The position numbers were made by a program, and so were the translations under genes. Of a DNA stretch of 64,000 bases, positions 31,016 to 42,508 are shown piece after piece (the first letter of the stretch is position 1; each line of letters starts with the position of its first letter). Origin of the DNA: Aristolochia californica (lineage: Eukaryota; Streptophyta; Magnoliopsida; Piperales; Aristolochiaceae); NCBI GenBank assembly GCA_029961685.1, contig JARWKL010000008.1, positions 39,380,144-39,444,143 of the forward strand, in the 5' to 3' direction. A model generated the notes under the pieces. That model made no database searches. It was not told the DNA's origin and was given only the letters and a program-made list of their open reading frames with translations.

Positions 31016-33436
31016 ATGGGCATCATGTCTAAGTTACAGATTCTTCTTCTGCTCTTGTTCTACATTGCGTACCTGACAACATCCTCGGCCTCTGAAACAA
31101 AACCTGGCTGCCGATCGGAGTGTGGTGGCTTGACGATTCCCTACCCATTCGGCATCGAAGAGGGCTGCTATAGGGACGAATGGTTCGCCCTTACCTGCAA
31201 CAGCTCCTTCAATCCTCCGAGGCTGTTTTTCAGCGGAAGCAACGTGGACATCTCTCATATATCATACACAGAAGTGAAAGTCGGAAACACGATAGCACGG
31301 CAGTGTTACAATTCATCGGGTCACGAGGTCGGCTCCATCGAGTTCCCCGAGGATGGTCCATTCGTCTTCTCTACGCGCAACAAATTCACCTCCGTTGGTT
31401 GCGACACTGTTGCAGTGATTCAAGGCTGGGATTTCACTAGCGGATGCCTCTCTATCTGCGCAAACAAGGAAAAAATTACCAACGGTTCTTGCTCTGGAGT
31501 GGGCTGCTGCCAGACGACGATCCCCAAGGGACTGAAGACGTATTCCGTGGGGTTTACTAGATTAAATAACCACAACCTCTCATGGAATTTCACCACCTGC
31601 AACTACGGCTTCATCGTGGAGGAACAAGCGTACAACTTCTCACTACGGGATCTCACGGATCTTGATTTTTTAGACAGGATTCAGAAGACACCGGTTGTGC
31701 TCGACTGGGCCGTGGGGAAGGAAACGTGCGAGGAAGCTCGAAGGAATTCGACAAGTTATGCTTGTGGCAAGCTTACAAATTGCTCTAACTCGGATGATGG
31801 ACCTGGGTATCGTTGCAACTGCATCGAGGGTTACGAAGGAAATCCGTATCTACCCGACGGATGCCATGGTATGCACCTGCTCGTGCACCAGAATTCCTTC
31901 CGGCTTCTTCAGCATTTGATGTTCTAGTAACATTTACTAAGTTTGTACTGTGGGTTGCAGATACCGACGAATGCCAAGATCCCAGCAAAAATAACTGCAA
32001 CGGAATTTGTCATAATTTAGCGGGGGGGTTTTCCTGCTCTTGTCCAAAGGGTAAGCATGGCGATGGCCGGAAAGATGGACAGGGTTGCATTCCCGACAGT
32101 AAAGAAGTTCCATGGAAGAAGATCCTTTTAGGTAATTCGGTTATTTGTTTTCCGACTTGTATGAATCATACGCGCAGTATCTATATTTAAGTTTATGAAA
32201 GAGTATTTAAAACGTATTGAAGTTTCTTTTCCGTAAACAAGAATTATATCTTAATACATCTTAATGAATGCAGGCACAGGGTTCGGCCTGTTATTTGCAC
32301 TCGTAGTCAGCTACTGGTTATACTGGGTATGGAGAAAAAGAAGGCTCATGAACCTCAGGGAGAAATTCTTCAAGCAGAATGGAGGCTTGTTGCTGCAACA
32401 GCAACTATCTAAGCACGAAAACATCCATGAAACAACGAAGATATTCACTGCCGACGAGCTCAAAAGAGCCACAGAAAACTTCGCTGAGATTCATATTATC
32501 GGCCGGGGAGGATATGGCACGGTATACAAAGGCATCTTGTCGGATCAGAGAGTAGTCGCCATTAAGAAGTCCAAGTTAGTGGACGAGAGCCAAATCGAAC
32601 AGTTCATAAACGAGGTTGCCATTCTCTCCCAGATCAATCACAGAAACGTTGTTAAGCTGTTAGGATGTTGTCTAGAAACAGAGGTGCCCTTACTGGTTTA
32701 TGAATTTATCCCCAACGGGACCCTCTTTCACCATATCCACGCTAAGGGCTATGAGGGCTCACTCTCATGGAAGACCCGCCTCAGGATTGCTGTTGAGACT
32801 GCCGGTGCACTTGCTTATCTCCACTCTGCGGCTTCTGTACCTATCTTCCATAGAGATGTCAAATCCACAAACATACTCTTGGATAGCAACTACACAGCAA
32901 AAGTGTCAGACTTTGGAGCATCGAGACTGGTTCCGATTGACAAAACTCAAATCACTACCCTAGTGCAAGGGACTTTGGGTTATTTGGATCCCGAGTACAT
33001 GCAGACAAGCCAATTAACTGATAAGAGTGATGTCTACAGCTTCGGGGTGGTGCTCGTGGAGCTGCTAACAGGGGAGATGCCTCTCTGTTTCAAGAGGTCC
33101 CAAGAAGCGAGAAGTCTTTCAATATACTTCCTTTCTGCTATGAAAAATGACCAGCTGTTTCAAATTGTTGAGCCCAGGGCTTTAGAGGAAGGAGGGAGAG
33201 TGGAAGTGCTGGCAGTAGCTGAGGTTGCCGAGAGGTGCTTAAGACTTAAGGGGGAAGAACGACCTACAATGAAGGAAGTGGCATCACTGCTCGAGGGTCT
33301 CTTAACCAAGAGTAGTCATCCATGGGTTCCACTGGAGCACGAAGAGGCAAAGAGCCTGCCGCTTGAACCATCTTACCCCGGAGATTATAGCTTAAATAGC
33401 TGCTTGATAACCACCAGCCTTGAAGCTCCACGTTAA
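31016..33436 (+). CDS. Wall-associated receptor kinase-like protein (WAK/WAKL), three exons
   Basis: Exons 31016-31868, 31961-32131 and 32274-33436 (GT-AG) give about 728 residues. An ATG at 30974 is in frame but adds a charged leader before the signal peptide ([14 protein letters not shown]), so 31016 is preferred. The order is a signal peptide, a cysteine-rich GUB_WAK pectin-binding domain ([17 protein letters not shown]), an EGF-like Ca-binding domain across exon 2 ([19 protein letters not shown]), a membrane span (about 343-362) and a kinase with [29 protein letters not shown] and [11 protein letters not shown]. It is an RD kinase with all catalytic residues visible. WAKs sit in the plasma membrane, bind cell-wall pectin or fragments and signal in growth and defence. 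The 5' side is a copia LTR. I see no lesion. Confidence 0.93.
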
Positions 33437-34860
33437 TTGTTAAACCGAGAGACCAAATTTCTGTCTTCACTGTTAATCTGTCTTCACTGTTCATGTCAGT
33501 TAAGTATTTTAGGTAATGTACAGAGGAAGAGTACATATAAAGCTTCCATGGCAGAATATACCATGACAGAACTGTAGACGAAGCTCAAAAACCAATATTT
33601 TTCTATGTCAGACAATATTTTTCTTAATAAGAGTTAGTCATTTGGCTCATGATAATATATTGTAAAAAGTAATATAATATAAAGTAATGATAAAAAATAA
33701 AAATGTATACATAACATATGACACTCGACTAATATTATATTTATGATATATATAATATAAAATAAATTAGAATTGAAATAAATTATAAAAAATTAATATT
33801 ACAAAATACTATAATATATAATTATAATGTCATAGTATATGCTCAGTAATTAATACAATACTATCTAAAGCATAGTTATAACAAGGTCGATTAGGACCTA
33901 GTCCCCTATCCAGGTTATAATTGGAAGACACGGGAATAGGAAACAATCCGGATGACCTAGTCAACTTTGTTGGTTTAACTCTCCTACCTTAAAACCTCTC
34001 TTTGGGCTGAGATGGATGGAAAATATGAGGGAGTTGGGTGAGTTGTATGCCAATAGGACATTGGAAATCTGCAAGGATTTGAGTGAGAAGGATTGAATAT
34101 TTTCTTGAGTTGTGCTGTGCATGATTGGATTTAAGGGTTTTTTAGAGGATGGCCAAATTGTGAGTGAAAGTGAGATTAAGTGTTTTGGTGTGTGGCGAAG
34201 GTTTGGGCTATTGTAGCATTAAGATAGGTGAAATCCTATGTCTTGGTTTACAGAAAAGGGAGAAGATGAGAGGATAAAGGAGAGGGTATGAAGTCAAAAG
34301 GAGAAAGGGAGGCAAGAGAGATTTTGGAAAAGGCTTGACTGATATTTTCCTTTAAGTCAACAACCGTATTTGTAGCATTATTTAAGAAACTCCTTAATCA
34401 TCAACTAGGATTATTTCACTCAAGAGTAGAATTGAGTTTATCTGTGACCAGGAGCTCAAAGAAAGGCTTGTAGTTGTTTAAGATGGCCAAGATGAAGCTA
34501 CTAGTCATAACTAACTCAAACAAGTGAAACCCTTAGTCGGAAAAGGAACTCTTGGTTGTTGGTTGTACTCCAATAAATGATTGACATTTGGCTACAATTC
34601 TTTAGTTGTTCTCGTTGGCAGGTACAATTCTTGAATATTTGATTGTAACGGAAAAAATTGTCTTTGTTTTTCTTCATAGTTTCCGTCCATGTTATATTTT
34701 GTTGTTCCATGATGATCCTTCTTTTTTTTGTATCTCTATTCTATTTTGAGCTCGTATATTAGTAATATATTACATGGAAGTTGTTTTATTGGTGCTCCTC
34801 CAAACTAAATATTTTAATGGAGCCTATGAGAGATGCATCTCTAGCAAAGGCCTCTGATTT
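33437..34860. other. AT-rich spacer after the WAK-like gene
   Basis: 33590-33860 is very AT-rich with TATAATATAAA runs. 33960-34700 has moderate complexity but no frame longer than 64 codons. No gene or transposon could be identified. Confidence 0.45.
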
Positions 34861-34872
34861 GCATGGCTAAAA

Positions 34873-34989
34873 CTCCCAAAGTATTCTTGGAGCATTCTGG
34901 ACTTGAAAAACATCTCCATCAATGTCCCTAACTTCCGCAAATTGACCACCATCACTCGAATGGTGAAGAACATCGCATCCTACAGGGTG
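34873..34989 (+). pseudogene. Possible subtilisin-like protease C-terminal fragment
   Basis: One frame reads LPKYSWSILDLKNISINVPN then FRKLTTITRMVKNIASYRV. This resembles the start of the fibronectin-III-like domain of plant subtilases (pattern Y-C-P, NYPSI-V, T-TRTVKNVG). The frame ends in a stop soon after. There is no catalytic domain or other exon nearby, so it is an isolated fragment. The match is from memory and may be wrong. Confidence 0.4.
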
Positions 34990-36241
34990 ACGTGGTGGAT
35001 GACATGGTGTAAGACTTTTTTTGGTGTTGATGTGCCATGATGACATGGCACCATGTAATCGGTCAAAGCTTATATGTCATATTTGACTTTACACATGTGA
35101 ATTTGACCAGTCAAAGTTGGGTATTTGTGCAAATAAGTTAAAAAATTGGTTATTTTTGTTATTATGTTAAAAAAAATTGGGTCATATCCTAAAATTCAAT
35201 TGTTTCTATAATAGGTGAAGATTTTGGTCATGCAAACTTACCATATTATTTTCTTCCACGAAGGTCCCTCTTCCCCTGCATTTGCATTTTCCTCAAGGTT
35301 GGACCACCTGTTCTATAATAGATGTAATGAAAATTATAATAAAAATTATAATTACGAGAAGAAAGGAAGTTCAAGTCGTCATGGCTTTGGGTAAAGGAGA
35401 AAGGAAGTTCAAGTCGTCATGGCTTTGGGCAAAGGAGAAAGAACTTCTTTCTATAAAGAAGTTTCAGATTTTTTCTTATCATCATCGTCATGAATTAAAG
35501 AAACGAAGCATGAGAGAGAGAAGATAGAGGGAACCACCAGACTGTTCAGTGGATTCCTTTCGGTGGATTCACCCTTTAACTTGTCAAGTCGTCATTGATT
35601 TGGGTGAAGGAGAAAGGAGGAGACAACAGAGAGTGTGCAACACGTTCTCTACTGTAGGAATCCGATTGTTGAAAAAAAATAATTTGACACAGTGCTTGGT
35701 TGATGAAGAGAATATTGGAGAGAGACATTAGGCCATAAAGCAAAAGGAGGAGACAATAGAGACTCATACAACATGTTCTCTGCCACAAGAATCTGATCCG
35801 ACAGAAAAATTTTTGGCTTAAATTTACTTTAGTTGGCTTACTTTTGTCTGTCGCACCAATCCTTTTTTATGCAACATCTCAGTCTCAAAGAAATGGACAG
35901 CCGTATAACGATACAAAGTATGAAAAACCACCCTCAGCCACATATGTCACCAACATTACATGGTTGATGGAAGTAGGATTAACCACACATCTTCACCAAC
36001 ATTATTGCATCGTCGTCTGGGCAAGTCAAGCTCATGGAGCTTCAAAAAGCATTTTGAATTTTTCAAACGGAGGTTTCAAATAATATGTTTTTTGATGGTT
36101 CATTCTTTTCCACAACGGTGGAGGCTATTTAACATACATTCAATCTAATTTTAGATCCAAAAATCAGGAGAAAAAATTACGAATATAGTATATTTCTTAC
36201 AATCTAGCCACAATCACAAATTTATAATTATAGCTTTGCAC
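34990..36241 (+). repeat. Orphan RLP 5' cassettes and spacer
   Basis: Cassette boxes are found near 35365-35460 (GTTCAAGTCGTCATGGCTTTGG doubled with a 38-bp step), 35575-35680 (AACTTGTCAAGTCGTCATTG, GCAACACGTTCTCTAC) and 35740-35800 (CATGTTCTCTGCCAC). The long copy of TTGAATAAAAAAAATTTGAC type also seen at 42590 lies at 35670. No RLP body follows. Confidence 0.65.
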
Positions 36242-36600
36242 ACACTCCCCCTCAAGTTGGTGCATAGATTTCGGTCATGCCCTACTTATCAATTATACTA
36301 TGAAATGCCTTCCCTAATACTGCCTTCGTGAGCATATCAGCCAGCTGACTCTCAGATTGAATAAAAGGGAATTGTATAATATTTGCATCGAGGTTCTCCT
36401 TGATGAAATAACGATCAACTTCAATATGTTTAGTGTGGTCATGTTGAACAGGATTTTGTGCAATTACGATGGCTACCTTGTATCACAATAGAGATTCATA
36501 GGTTTAGCGTATTCAATTCCTAAGTTCCTCAGTATATTCCTTATCCATAACAACTCGCATATACCATGAGCTATGCCTTGAAATTCAACTTAACACTTAC
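36242..36600 (-). mobile_element. Inverted copia 3' fragment (RNase H and LTR start)
   Basis: Minus-strand reading gives a decayed RNase H with the same order as 30365-30682, including TKHIEVDRYFIKENL-like codons, then a polypurine tract complementary to CTCCCCCTC (36247-36255) and TGTGTGC, an LTR start. It belongs to the same family as the element before the WAK gene, in the opposite direction. Confidence 0.75.
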
Positions 36601-37380
36601 CTTCTGTTTTTTGTTTTTTCAAGTGACAAGGTTCTCTTTCACAAAAGTAAAGTAATAGCTATAATAAAATCTTTTTTCTTTGTTTCAAAAAGACTAATAG
36701 CCGCCATAAAGTCTTCCTTGTCATTATCGTCATGAAATAAATAAAAAAAAAAAATACAAATCTCTTGTGTCTCCCCGCGTCGTCTCTGAGTGGGCTTGCA
36801 AAAGAATCAGATTTTATGGCCCTAAAATTCTTTATCGCCATTTATGGCCATTATAACATTATCCGTTTGTTCTTGTGTTTGTTCCCCTGGCTCAACATTG
36901 AGACACCTATTTAATGTATTCAATGCGTCAATAATTAAAGAAGTATATTCAATGCATCAATAAATAAAGAAGTGATGTACGAGAGAGAGAAGAATCTATG
37001 GAGTCACTTCCTTTCGATGCCTTTTAAGACTACGCAGTCACTTTAACTTGTCAAGTCGAGTCACTTTAACTTATCATGTCGTCATCACTTTGGGTGAAGG
37101 ACAAAAGAGGAGACTGCCGGCATCTCATTCGGCTGTAAAGAAGAAGGAACGAAGTCGAAATAGGAGGGAAAGTAGCAAGGGAAGGGAGGAAGGGGGCGTT
37201 AGTCAACTTGAAGGACTAGAGTGATATTCAATTGTATAATATCTTTTAATACTTGAAGTCGTTCGTGGAGTACAGACGAAGCTTCATCTCGATGTAGGGG
37301 ATAAAGGGGTCTTCATCTTTACGGTTTAATTTCTTTCGTCTCAAATAAGACCTTGTTTGATCTTCTTTGAGTTGAAGGAC
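36601..37380 (+). repeat. RLP upstream blocks
   Basis: Contains the CATTATCGTCATGAAATAAATAAA block, then cassette boxes from about 37030 (CTTTAACTTGTCAAGTCG, GTCATCACTTTGGGTGAAGG) and a diverged leader (GGGAAGGGAGGAAGGGGGCG) near 37180. It is followed by no RLP. Confidence 0.6.
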
Positions 37381-37870
37381 GCATGACACTGGCTTTTCCC
37401 CTCTCTCTCCTTGCACCCACCCTTGCGCGTTGTCATTACTCATTTTTTCTTCCTCTCTCTCGTACTCCCTCTCTCGTCTCCCTGCGACCCCGACGTCGTT
37501 GCTGCCATAAAATCGATCGAATTTTCGTCTCCAGCCACCGTCTCAGCTCCCTCTCGTCTCCAGCTTCGTCTCTCGGTCTTCTCTCGGCCTCGCCCTCTCT
37601 CTTGCACCCCCTCGCTCGTCTCCATGACTCCTTCTCTTCTCTCGGACTCGATCTCTCTCGTTTCTCTCTCTCTTATCCCTCCCGACCTCCCTTTCTTCTC
37701 TGTCTTCTCCCTCTCTTCTCCCCTTCGGCCTCCCACTCCCTTCTCTCTCTGGCTATTCTCCTTTCCCCCGAAAATACCTTCCAATTTCGTTCGATTTCCC
37801 CATTTCCATTTCGATTTTCTTCGATTTTGGACATTTGGGCATCGATTGCTTAATTTCTACTTCGATTAGG
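37381..37870. repeat. CT-rich low-complexity stretch
   Basis: Runs of CTCTC/TCTTCTC across 490 bp leave several frames open by composition only (for example 37383-37853). The peptides are Ser/Leu/Pro-rich without a domain. It may be an old 5' leader region, but no gene can be supported. Confidence 0.5.
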
Positions 37871-37939
37871 TATCAATTTCCCCATTCGGCATCGATTTCA
37901 CCCTTCGATTTCGGTTTTCCCCAAATTTCAAAAGGTATG

Positions 37940-38499
37940 CCTAAACCCTAATTTTTTTTCATTAAATTAGTGTTTTGTTTTATTTAAATTTATTTTCAGT
38001 GCCTACTTGGGGGTTATTTGTGCATTATTGTAGGATTTAGGGTTACAGTTTATAGTCTAAATTCTTGATTCGTGTATGGATTATTTTTAGGGTTTGCTGC
38101 TCGGTATTTAAGGGTCCTGTAATTAGGGTTTAGGGTTTATGGTTAAGGATTTAGGGTATTTTAGGGATTAGGGTTTTTAAGGTTTTGGGGGTTGTGTTTT
38201 TAAGCTCTAGGGTATTTTTGGGTTTAGGGACTGGAATTAGGGTGTATGGTTTAGGACTTTTAAGGTATTAAGTTTTGGCATTAGTGTTTAGGGTTTAGAG
38301 TTTAGTAAGTGATAGGCTTTAGGGTTTGATGGTTTAGGGTTTTTAAGATTTTGGGGGTTTTGTGTTTTTAAGCTCTAGGGTTTTTTGGGTGTAGGGTATG
38401 GAATTATGGTGTAGGGTTTAGGGTTTTGTGAGCATTGTGTTTTTGGCAAACATAAGAGGTTGAGCTTCTCCACGGCCATTTAGGGTTTAGGGTTTAGGG
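37940..38499 (+). repeat. Interstitial telomere-like (TTTAGGG) sequence
   Basis: Many TTAGGGTTT-like motifs lie at irregular spacing from about 38035, ending in three perfect TTTAGGG units at 38479-38499. The plant telomere repeat is TTTAGGG, so this is either a degenerate interstitial telomeric tract or a composition-like intron repeat. It is fused directly to a truncated copia element. Confidence 0.6.
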
Positions 38500-41242
38500 T
38501 TGGACTACATTCATTCGGATTTTTGGGGACCTTCTCGTGAACTATCCAGAGGTAATAGTTCTCGTTACATGCTTACTTTCATTGATGATTTTTCAAGGAA
38601 GGTTTGGGTTTATTTTTTTAAAGAGAATTCCGCACATTCGGAGAATAGAAATCACTTTTGGAAAACCGAACGGGAAAAAAAGTAAAGAGGTTGAGAACCG
38701 ATAATGGCTTAAAGTTTTGCAACTGGGAGTTTGATAATTTTTGTAAGACCGAAGGAATTGTTCGGCACAAGATAGTGGTCAACACTCCACAACAAAATGG
38801 TGTTGCAGAGATGATGAATAGGACACTACTTGAGAGAGCTAGGAGTATGCTTTCCAATGCGGGTATGGGTAGGGAGTTTTGGGTGGAAGCTGTCAACACA
38901 GCATGCCATTTGGTGAATCGATCTCTTACTACTTCAATTGAGTGCAAAACGCCCGAGGAGGTGTAGTCAGGTAAACAGGCCGATTATTCCAGTTTGAGGG
39001 TGCTTGGTTGTCCCGCATATGCTCATGTGAATGAAGGAAAGTTGGAGCCAAGATCGAAGAAATGTGTTTTTCTTGGGTATCCCAAAAATGGGAAAGGTTA
39101 TAGATTGTGGTGTCACGAATCATCTAAGTTTCTCATATCTGGAGATGTCATTTTCAACGAGTTGGCAATGTTGAAAGCAAAAGATGTTGCACTCGAACTG
39201 ACTATTCAGGAAAATGAGATAGTTGCAAAGAAGGTGGATTTCAAAGTGTCGGTCCAAGAAGGTGATGAGGCAACATCACATGATGATGAGACAAGCCAAG
39301 AAGATGCACAACCATATTTATTGGCAAGGGACCGCGCTAGAAGAGAAATTCGATCACCCACTAGGTATGGACACTCTGATTTTGCTTATTGTTTGGCAAT
39401 TACCGAAGATATGGAGTATAGTGAGCCATCTTCTTACAAGGAAGCCATTTCTTCTACGAATTCGGCCGAGTGGGTTGCCGCGATGAATGAAGAGTTACAA
39501 TCACTGCAACAAAATGAGACTTGGTCTCTTGTGAAGCCCCCTAGTGATAAGAGGATTGTGGGTTGCAAGTGGGTGTACAAGACGAAGATTGATGGTTCAA
39601 ATCCCGTGGATTTCCGATACAAGGCAAGACTTGTGGCTAAAGGCTATAGCCAAGTCCAAGACATGGAATTCAATGATGTATTCTCTCCCGTGGTAAGACA
39701 TACCTCCATTCGAGTTTTGCTCTCTTTGGTGGCAATACAGGATTAGGAGTTGGAGCAAATGGATGTGAAAACTGCTTTCTTGCATGGTGATTTGGAGGAG
39801 CAAATTTACATGAGTCAACCGGAGGGTTTTAAGGTGAGGGAAAAGGAGGACCGTGTGTGTCTATTGAAGAAGTCCCTTTATGACCTTAAGCAATCACCGC
39901 GGTAATGGTACAAGAAGTTCGACTCTTTCATGGTGAGTATTGATTTTCACCGTTCCAATTATGATAGTTGTGTCTATTTCAAGAAGTTGAATGGTGGTGA
40001 GTTCATCTACTTGTTGCTCTATGTGGATGATATGTTGATTGCATCCTCCAACTTGAAAGAAGTTAGGAGGTTGAAAGAGCAATTGAGTTCGGCATTTAAG
40101 ATGAAAGATTTGGGGGTTACCAAAAGGATTATCGGGATGGAGATCACAAGGGATCGGCCCAATAGAAAATTGTTCCTTTCACAAAAGAGTTTTGCCGGTT
40201 TGGCATGGAGAAAGCTAAGGTTGTTTCAACTCCTCTTGCGGTGCATTTCAAGATTTCAGCTGATTTAAGCCCACAATCCGATTATGAGAAGAAATATATG
40301 GAGAAGTTTCCATATTCGAGTGCGGTCGGGAGTCTCATGTACTTGATGGTGTGTACTCGACCCGACATTGCTCAAGTAGTTAGTGTGGTAAGTAGATATC
40401 TCTCTTGTCTTGGAAAAGGGCATTGGGCAGCAGTGAAGTGGATTTTTCGCTATTTGAAAGGTACGATTGATGTTCGTTTGGAATTTGGAAATGGTAACAA
40501 GGCACTAATGGGTTTTGTGGATGTGGATTTTGCGGGTGATTTAGACAAGAGGCGTTCCTTGACAGGATATATTTTTACTTTTGGAGATTGTGTAATTAGT
40601 TGGAAGTTTACACTTCAAGCCACCGTTGCACTCTCAAGTACCGAGGCCGAATACATGGCAATCACAGAGGCTATCAAGGAAGCTATTTGGCTCAAGGAGT
40701 ATGTTGGTGAGATGTCTTCTATCGAAGGTCCTATTACAGTGCATTGTGACAACCAAAACGCTATTCATTTGACAAAGGACCGCATGTATCATGAGAAGAT
40801 GAAGCACATTGATATTCGGTATCATTTTGTTCGAGATGTGATCTCAGATGGTAAGGTTGTCATGAAGAAGATTGGTACCCAGTCAAATTCAGCCGATATG
40901 CTCACAAAGCCTCTTCCAATTGCAAAATTCAAGTTTTGTTCAAGTTTGGTGTCGGTTTGTTTCTAGCATGTTGCTAGTGTATTTTTATGTTTGTTTTTGT
41001 TTAGGTTATGTTTGTTTTAGATGCAATTTGGTTCAAGGTGGAGATTGTTATGTTTGACTACATTGTTGTGTGAGGCCCAGTGGGCCCATGTAATTTTATA
41101 CATTCCTCTTATGTAACCCTAAGTTGGGGAACAGTAAATGAATCAAGAAATTTTGGGGAAATCATGTCGTCGCTCTGTCTTCTCCTTTCCCCCTTTCGTC
41201 CTCTTCTCAATCCAGAGATTCTCAACCCAAAAAATCCTAACA
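38497..41242 (+). mobile_element. 5'-truncated Ty1/copia element (Tork/TNT1-like) with 3' LTR
   Basis: Begins at DYIHSDFWGPS of the integrase core, then TFIDDFSRKVWVYF, QQNGVAEMMNRTLLERAR, RT (KWVYKTK, LLYVDDMLIAS near 40015) and RNase H (ALSSTEAEYMAITEA, HCDNQNAIHLTKDR, HIDIRYHFVRD) to the stop at 40966. Breaks include stops near 38965, 39744 and 39903, and a frameshift near 40200. The polypurine run AAGGTGGAGAT leads to the 3' LTR 41047-41242 (TGTTATG...CCTAACA, 196 bp). There is no 5' LTR or gag. Confidence 0.9.
41047..41242 (+). repeat. 3' LTR of the Tork/TNT1-like element
   Basis: TGTTATGTTTGACTACATTG to ATCCTAACA, with matching TGTTA/TAACA ends. It directly follows the polypurine tract. 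Confidence 0.8.
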
Positions 41243-41429
41243 CTAGTTGATTTCTGCCGGACAGCAGGGACAGCAGGGGTATGCAATCCTTAAAACGTAC
41301 AATAGTCCTTTTTTTTTCCTTTTGTGTTCTTCGGTTTCTGTCTTTAATCACTGACGCTAGTTCAGTGTTGGTGTATAGTAGTTAGAGGTGAGTTATATAA
41401 TGTGAGTAGTATTTGTTCAGCGTAACATC

Positions 41430-41980
41430 TGCACATTTACTTGCACTTTTCTATTATTTCCTCTTATGGCTGGTGTTCTGGAGCTTGGTGTGACTGAACT
41501 GGTGAGAAGACTACATAGACTCCATCTAGATGGATATGTGATCTTTAGTGAGTGTCATTTTTTGGGTCTTGTAAATGGTCTTATCTGATTATAATTGTCT
41601 CTGTAAAGTTCTCAGAGGATCCTGCTCTCATTCAACAAATTATCACCACATTTCTAGAGTTTCCAAAGGTTCTCTGCTATGACCAATCTACATTCGGCCC
41701 CAGGAATGTTGACAAAGAAGACAACCAGTTATATGCTGAAGTTGATCATGGGAAGCTTAATTCAGTGCCTGGATGTGGGATGGAGTCCAAGGATTATCCG
41801 TCAACTTTTTCTCATCAGTCCACACCTAAAGAAGAAGTAGAATTGAATCCAATTGAAGAAAACAGAAAGATGAGTTAAAAACTGGTTCATGAGATGATAT
41901 TTCTACTGATTGTGGAGCTAATCTAGAGACCGAAGATTCTTTTATGGCTGAGGGTATAAAGGGACATTCTCAAGGCATTG
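41430..41980 (+). pseudogene. Fragment of a GL3/EGL3/JAF13-like bHLH (MYC-type) gene
   Basis: Exon part 1 ends at 41501 (FPLMAGVLELGVTEL, donor GTGAGA at 41502). Part 2 starts at 41609 after AG with FSEDPALIQQIITTFLEFPK and runs on through an acidic linker (PRNVDKEDN). Near 41865 the frame shifts by one and continues as DELKTGS, a TGA, then DDISTDCGAN and EDSFMAEGIKGHSQ. These match the end of the bHLH-MYC_N domain and the linker before the bHLH in flavonoid/trichome regulators. The DNA-binding region is absent and RLP-type repeats begin at about 41980. It is dead by truncation, frameshift and stop. Confidence 0.7.
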
Positions 41981-42098
41981 AGACTTTATAATCCGCCCAT
42001 AAAGTCTCTTAACGCAAAATCGAGATTAATAGCTGCCAGATTCTTTCTTATCATCATCGTCATGAATTAAAGAAGTGAAGCATGACAGAGAGAAGAGA

Positions 42099-42508
42099 GA
42101 GGGAACTACCCTCGCTTACCACCAGACGGTTCTGTCAACTACATGCAGTGGCTTCCTTTGAAGAGAGAGGGAACTGCCCTCGCTTACCACCAGACGGTTC
42201 TGTCAACAACATGCAGTGGCTTCCTTTGAAGAGAGAGGGAACGACCCTCGCTTACCACCAGACGGTTCTGTCAACTACATGCAGTGGCTTCCTTTGAAGA
42301 GAGAGGGAACGACCCTCGCTTACCACCAGACGGTTCTGTCAACTACATGCAGTGGCTTCCTTTGAAGAGAGAGGGAACTACCCTCGCTTACCACCGGACG
42401 GTTCTGTCAACTACATGCAGTGGCTTCCTTTGAAGAGAGAGGGAACGACCCTCGCTTACCACCAGACGGTTCTGTCAACTACATGCAGTGGCTTCCTTTG
42501 AAGAGTAT
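42099..42508 (+). repeat. 68-bp tandem array, six units, upstream of RLP-B
   Basis: ACCAGACGG or ACCGGACGG lies at 42121, 42189, 42257, 42325, 42393 and 42461, an exact 68-bp step. Each unit has GGGAAC(T/G)(A/G)CCCTCGC, TTCTGTCAACTACATGCAG and GGCTTCCTTTGAAGAGAG. The single-copy form of the box is in other RLP upstream regions, such as 10680-10700. High unit identity implies recent expansion. Confidence 0.95.

Noticed and set aside
31813..32190. 125-codon plus-strand frame across exon 1 and exon 2 of the WAK-like gene
   Set aside because: It runs through the first intron. The EGF domain is in frame only when 31869-31960 is spliced out.
37383..37869. Long open frames on both strands in a CT-rich stretch
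   Set aside because: Low complexity keeps frames open by chance; the Ser/Leu/Arg-rich peptides show no domain.
42082..42508. CRISPR-like look of regular 68-bp repeats
   Set aside because: The units are contiguous without unique spacers and lie in plant nuclear DNA, so this is a minisatellite.
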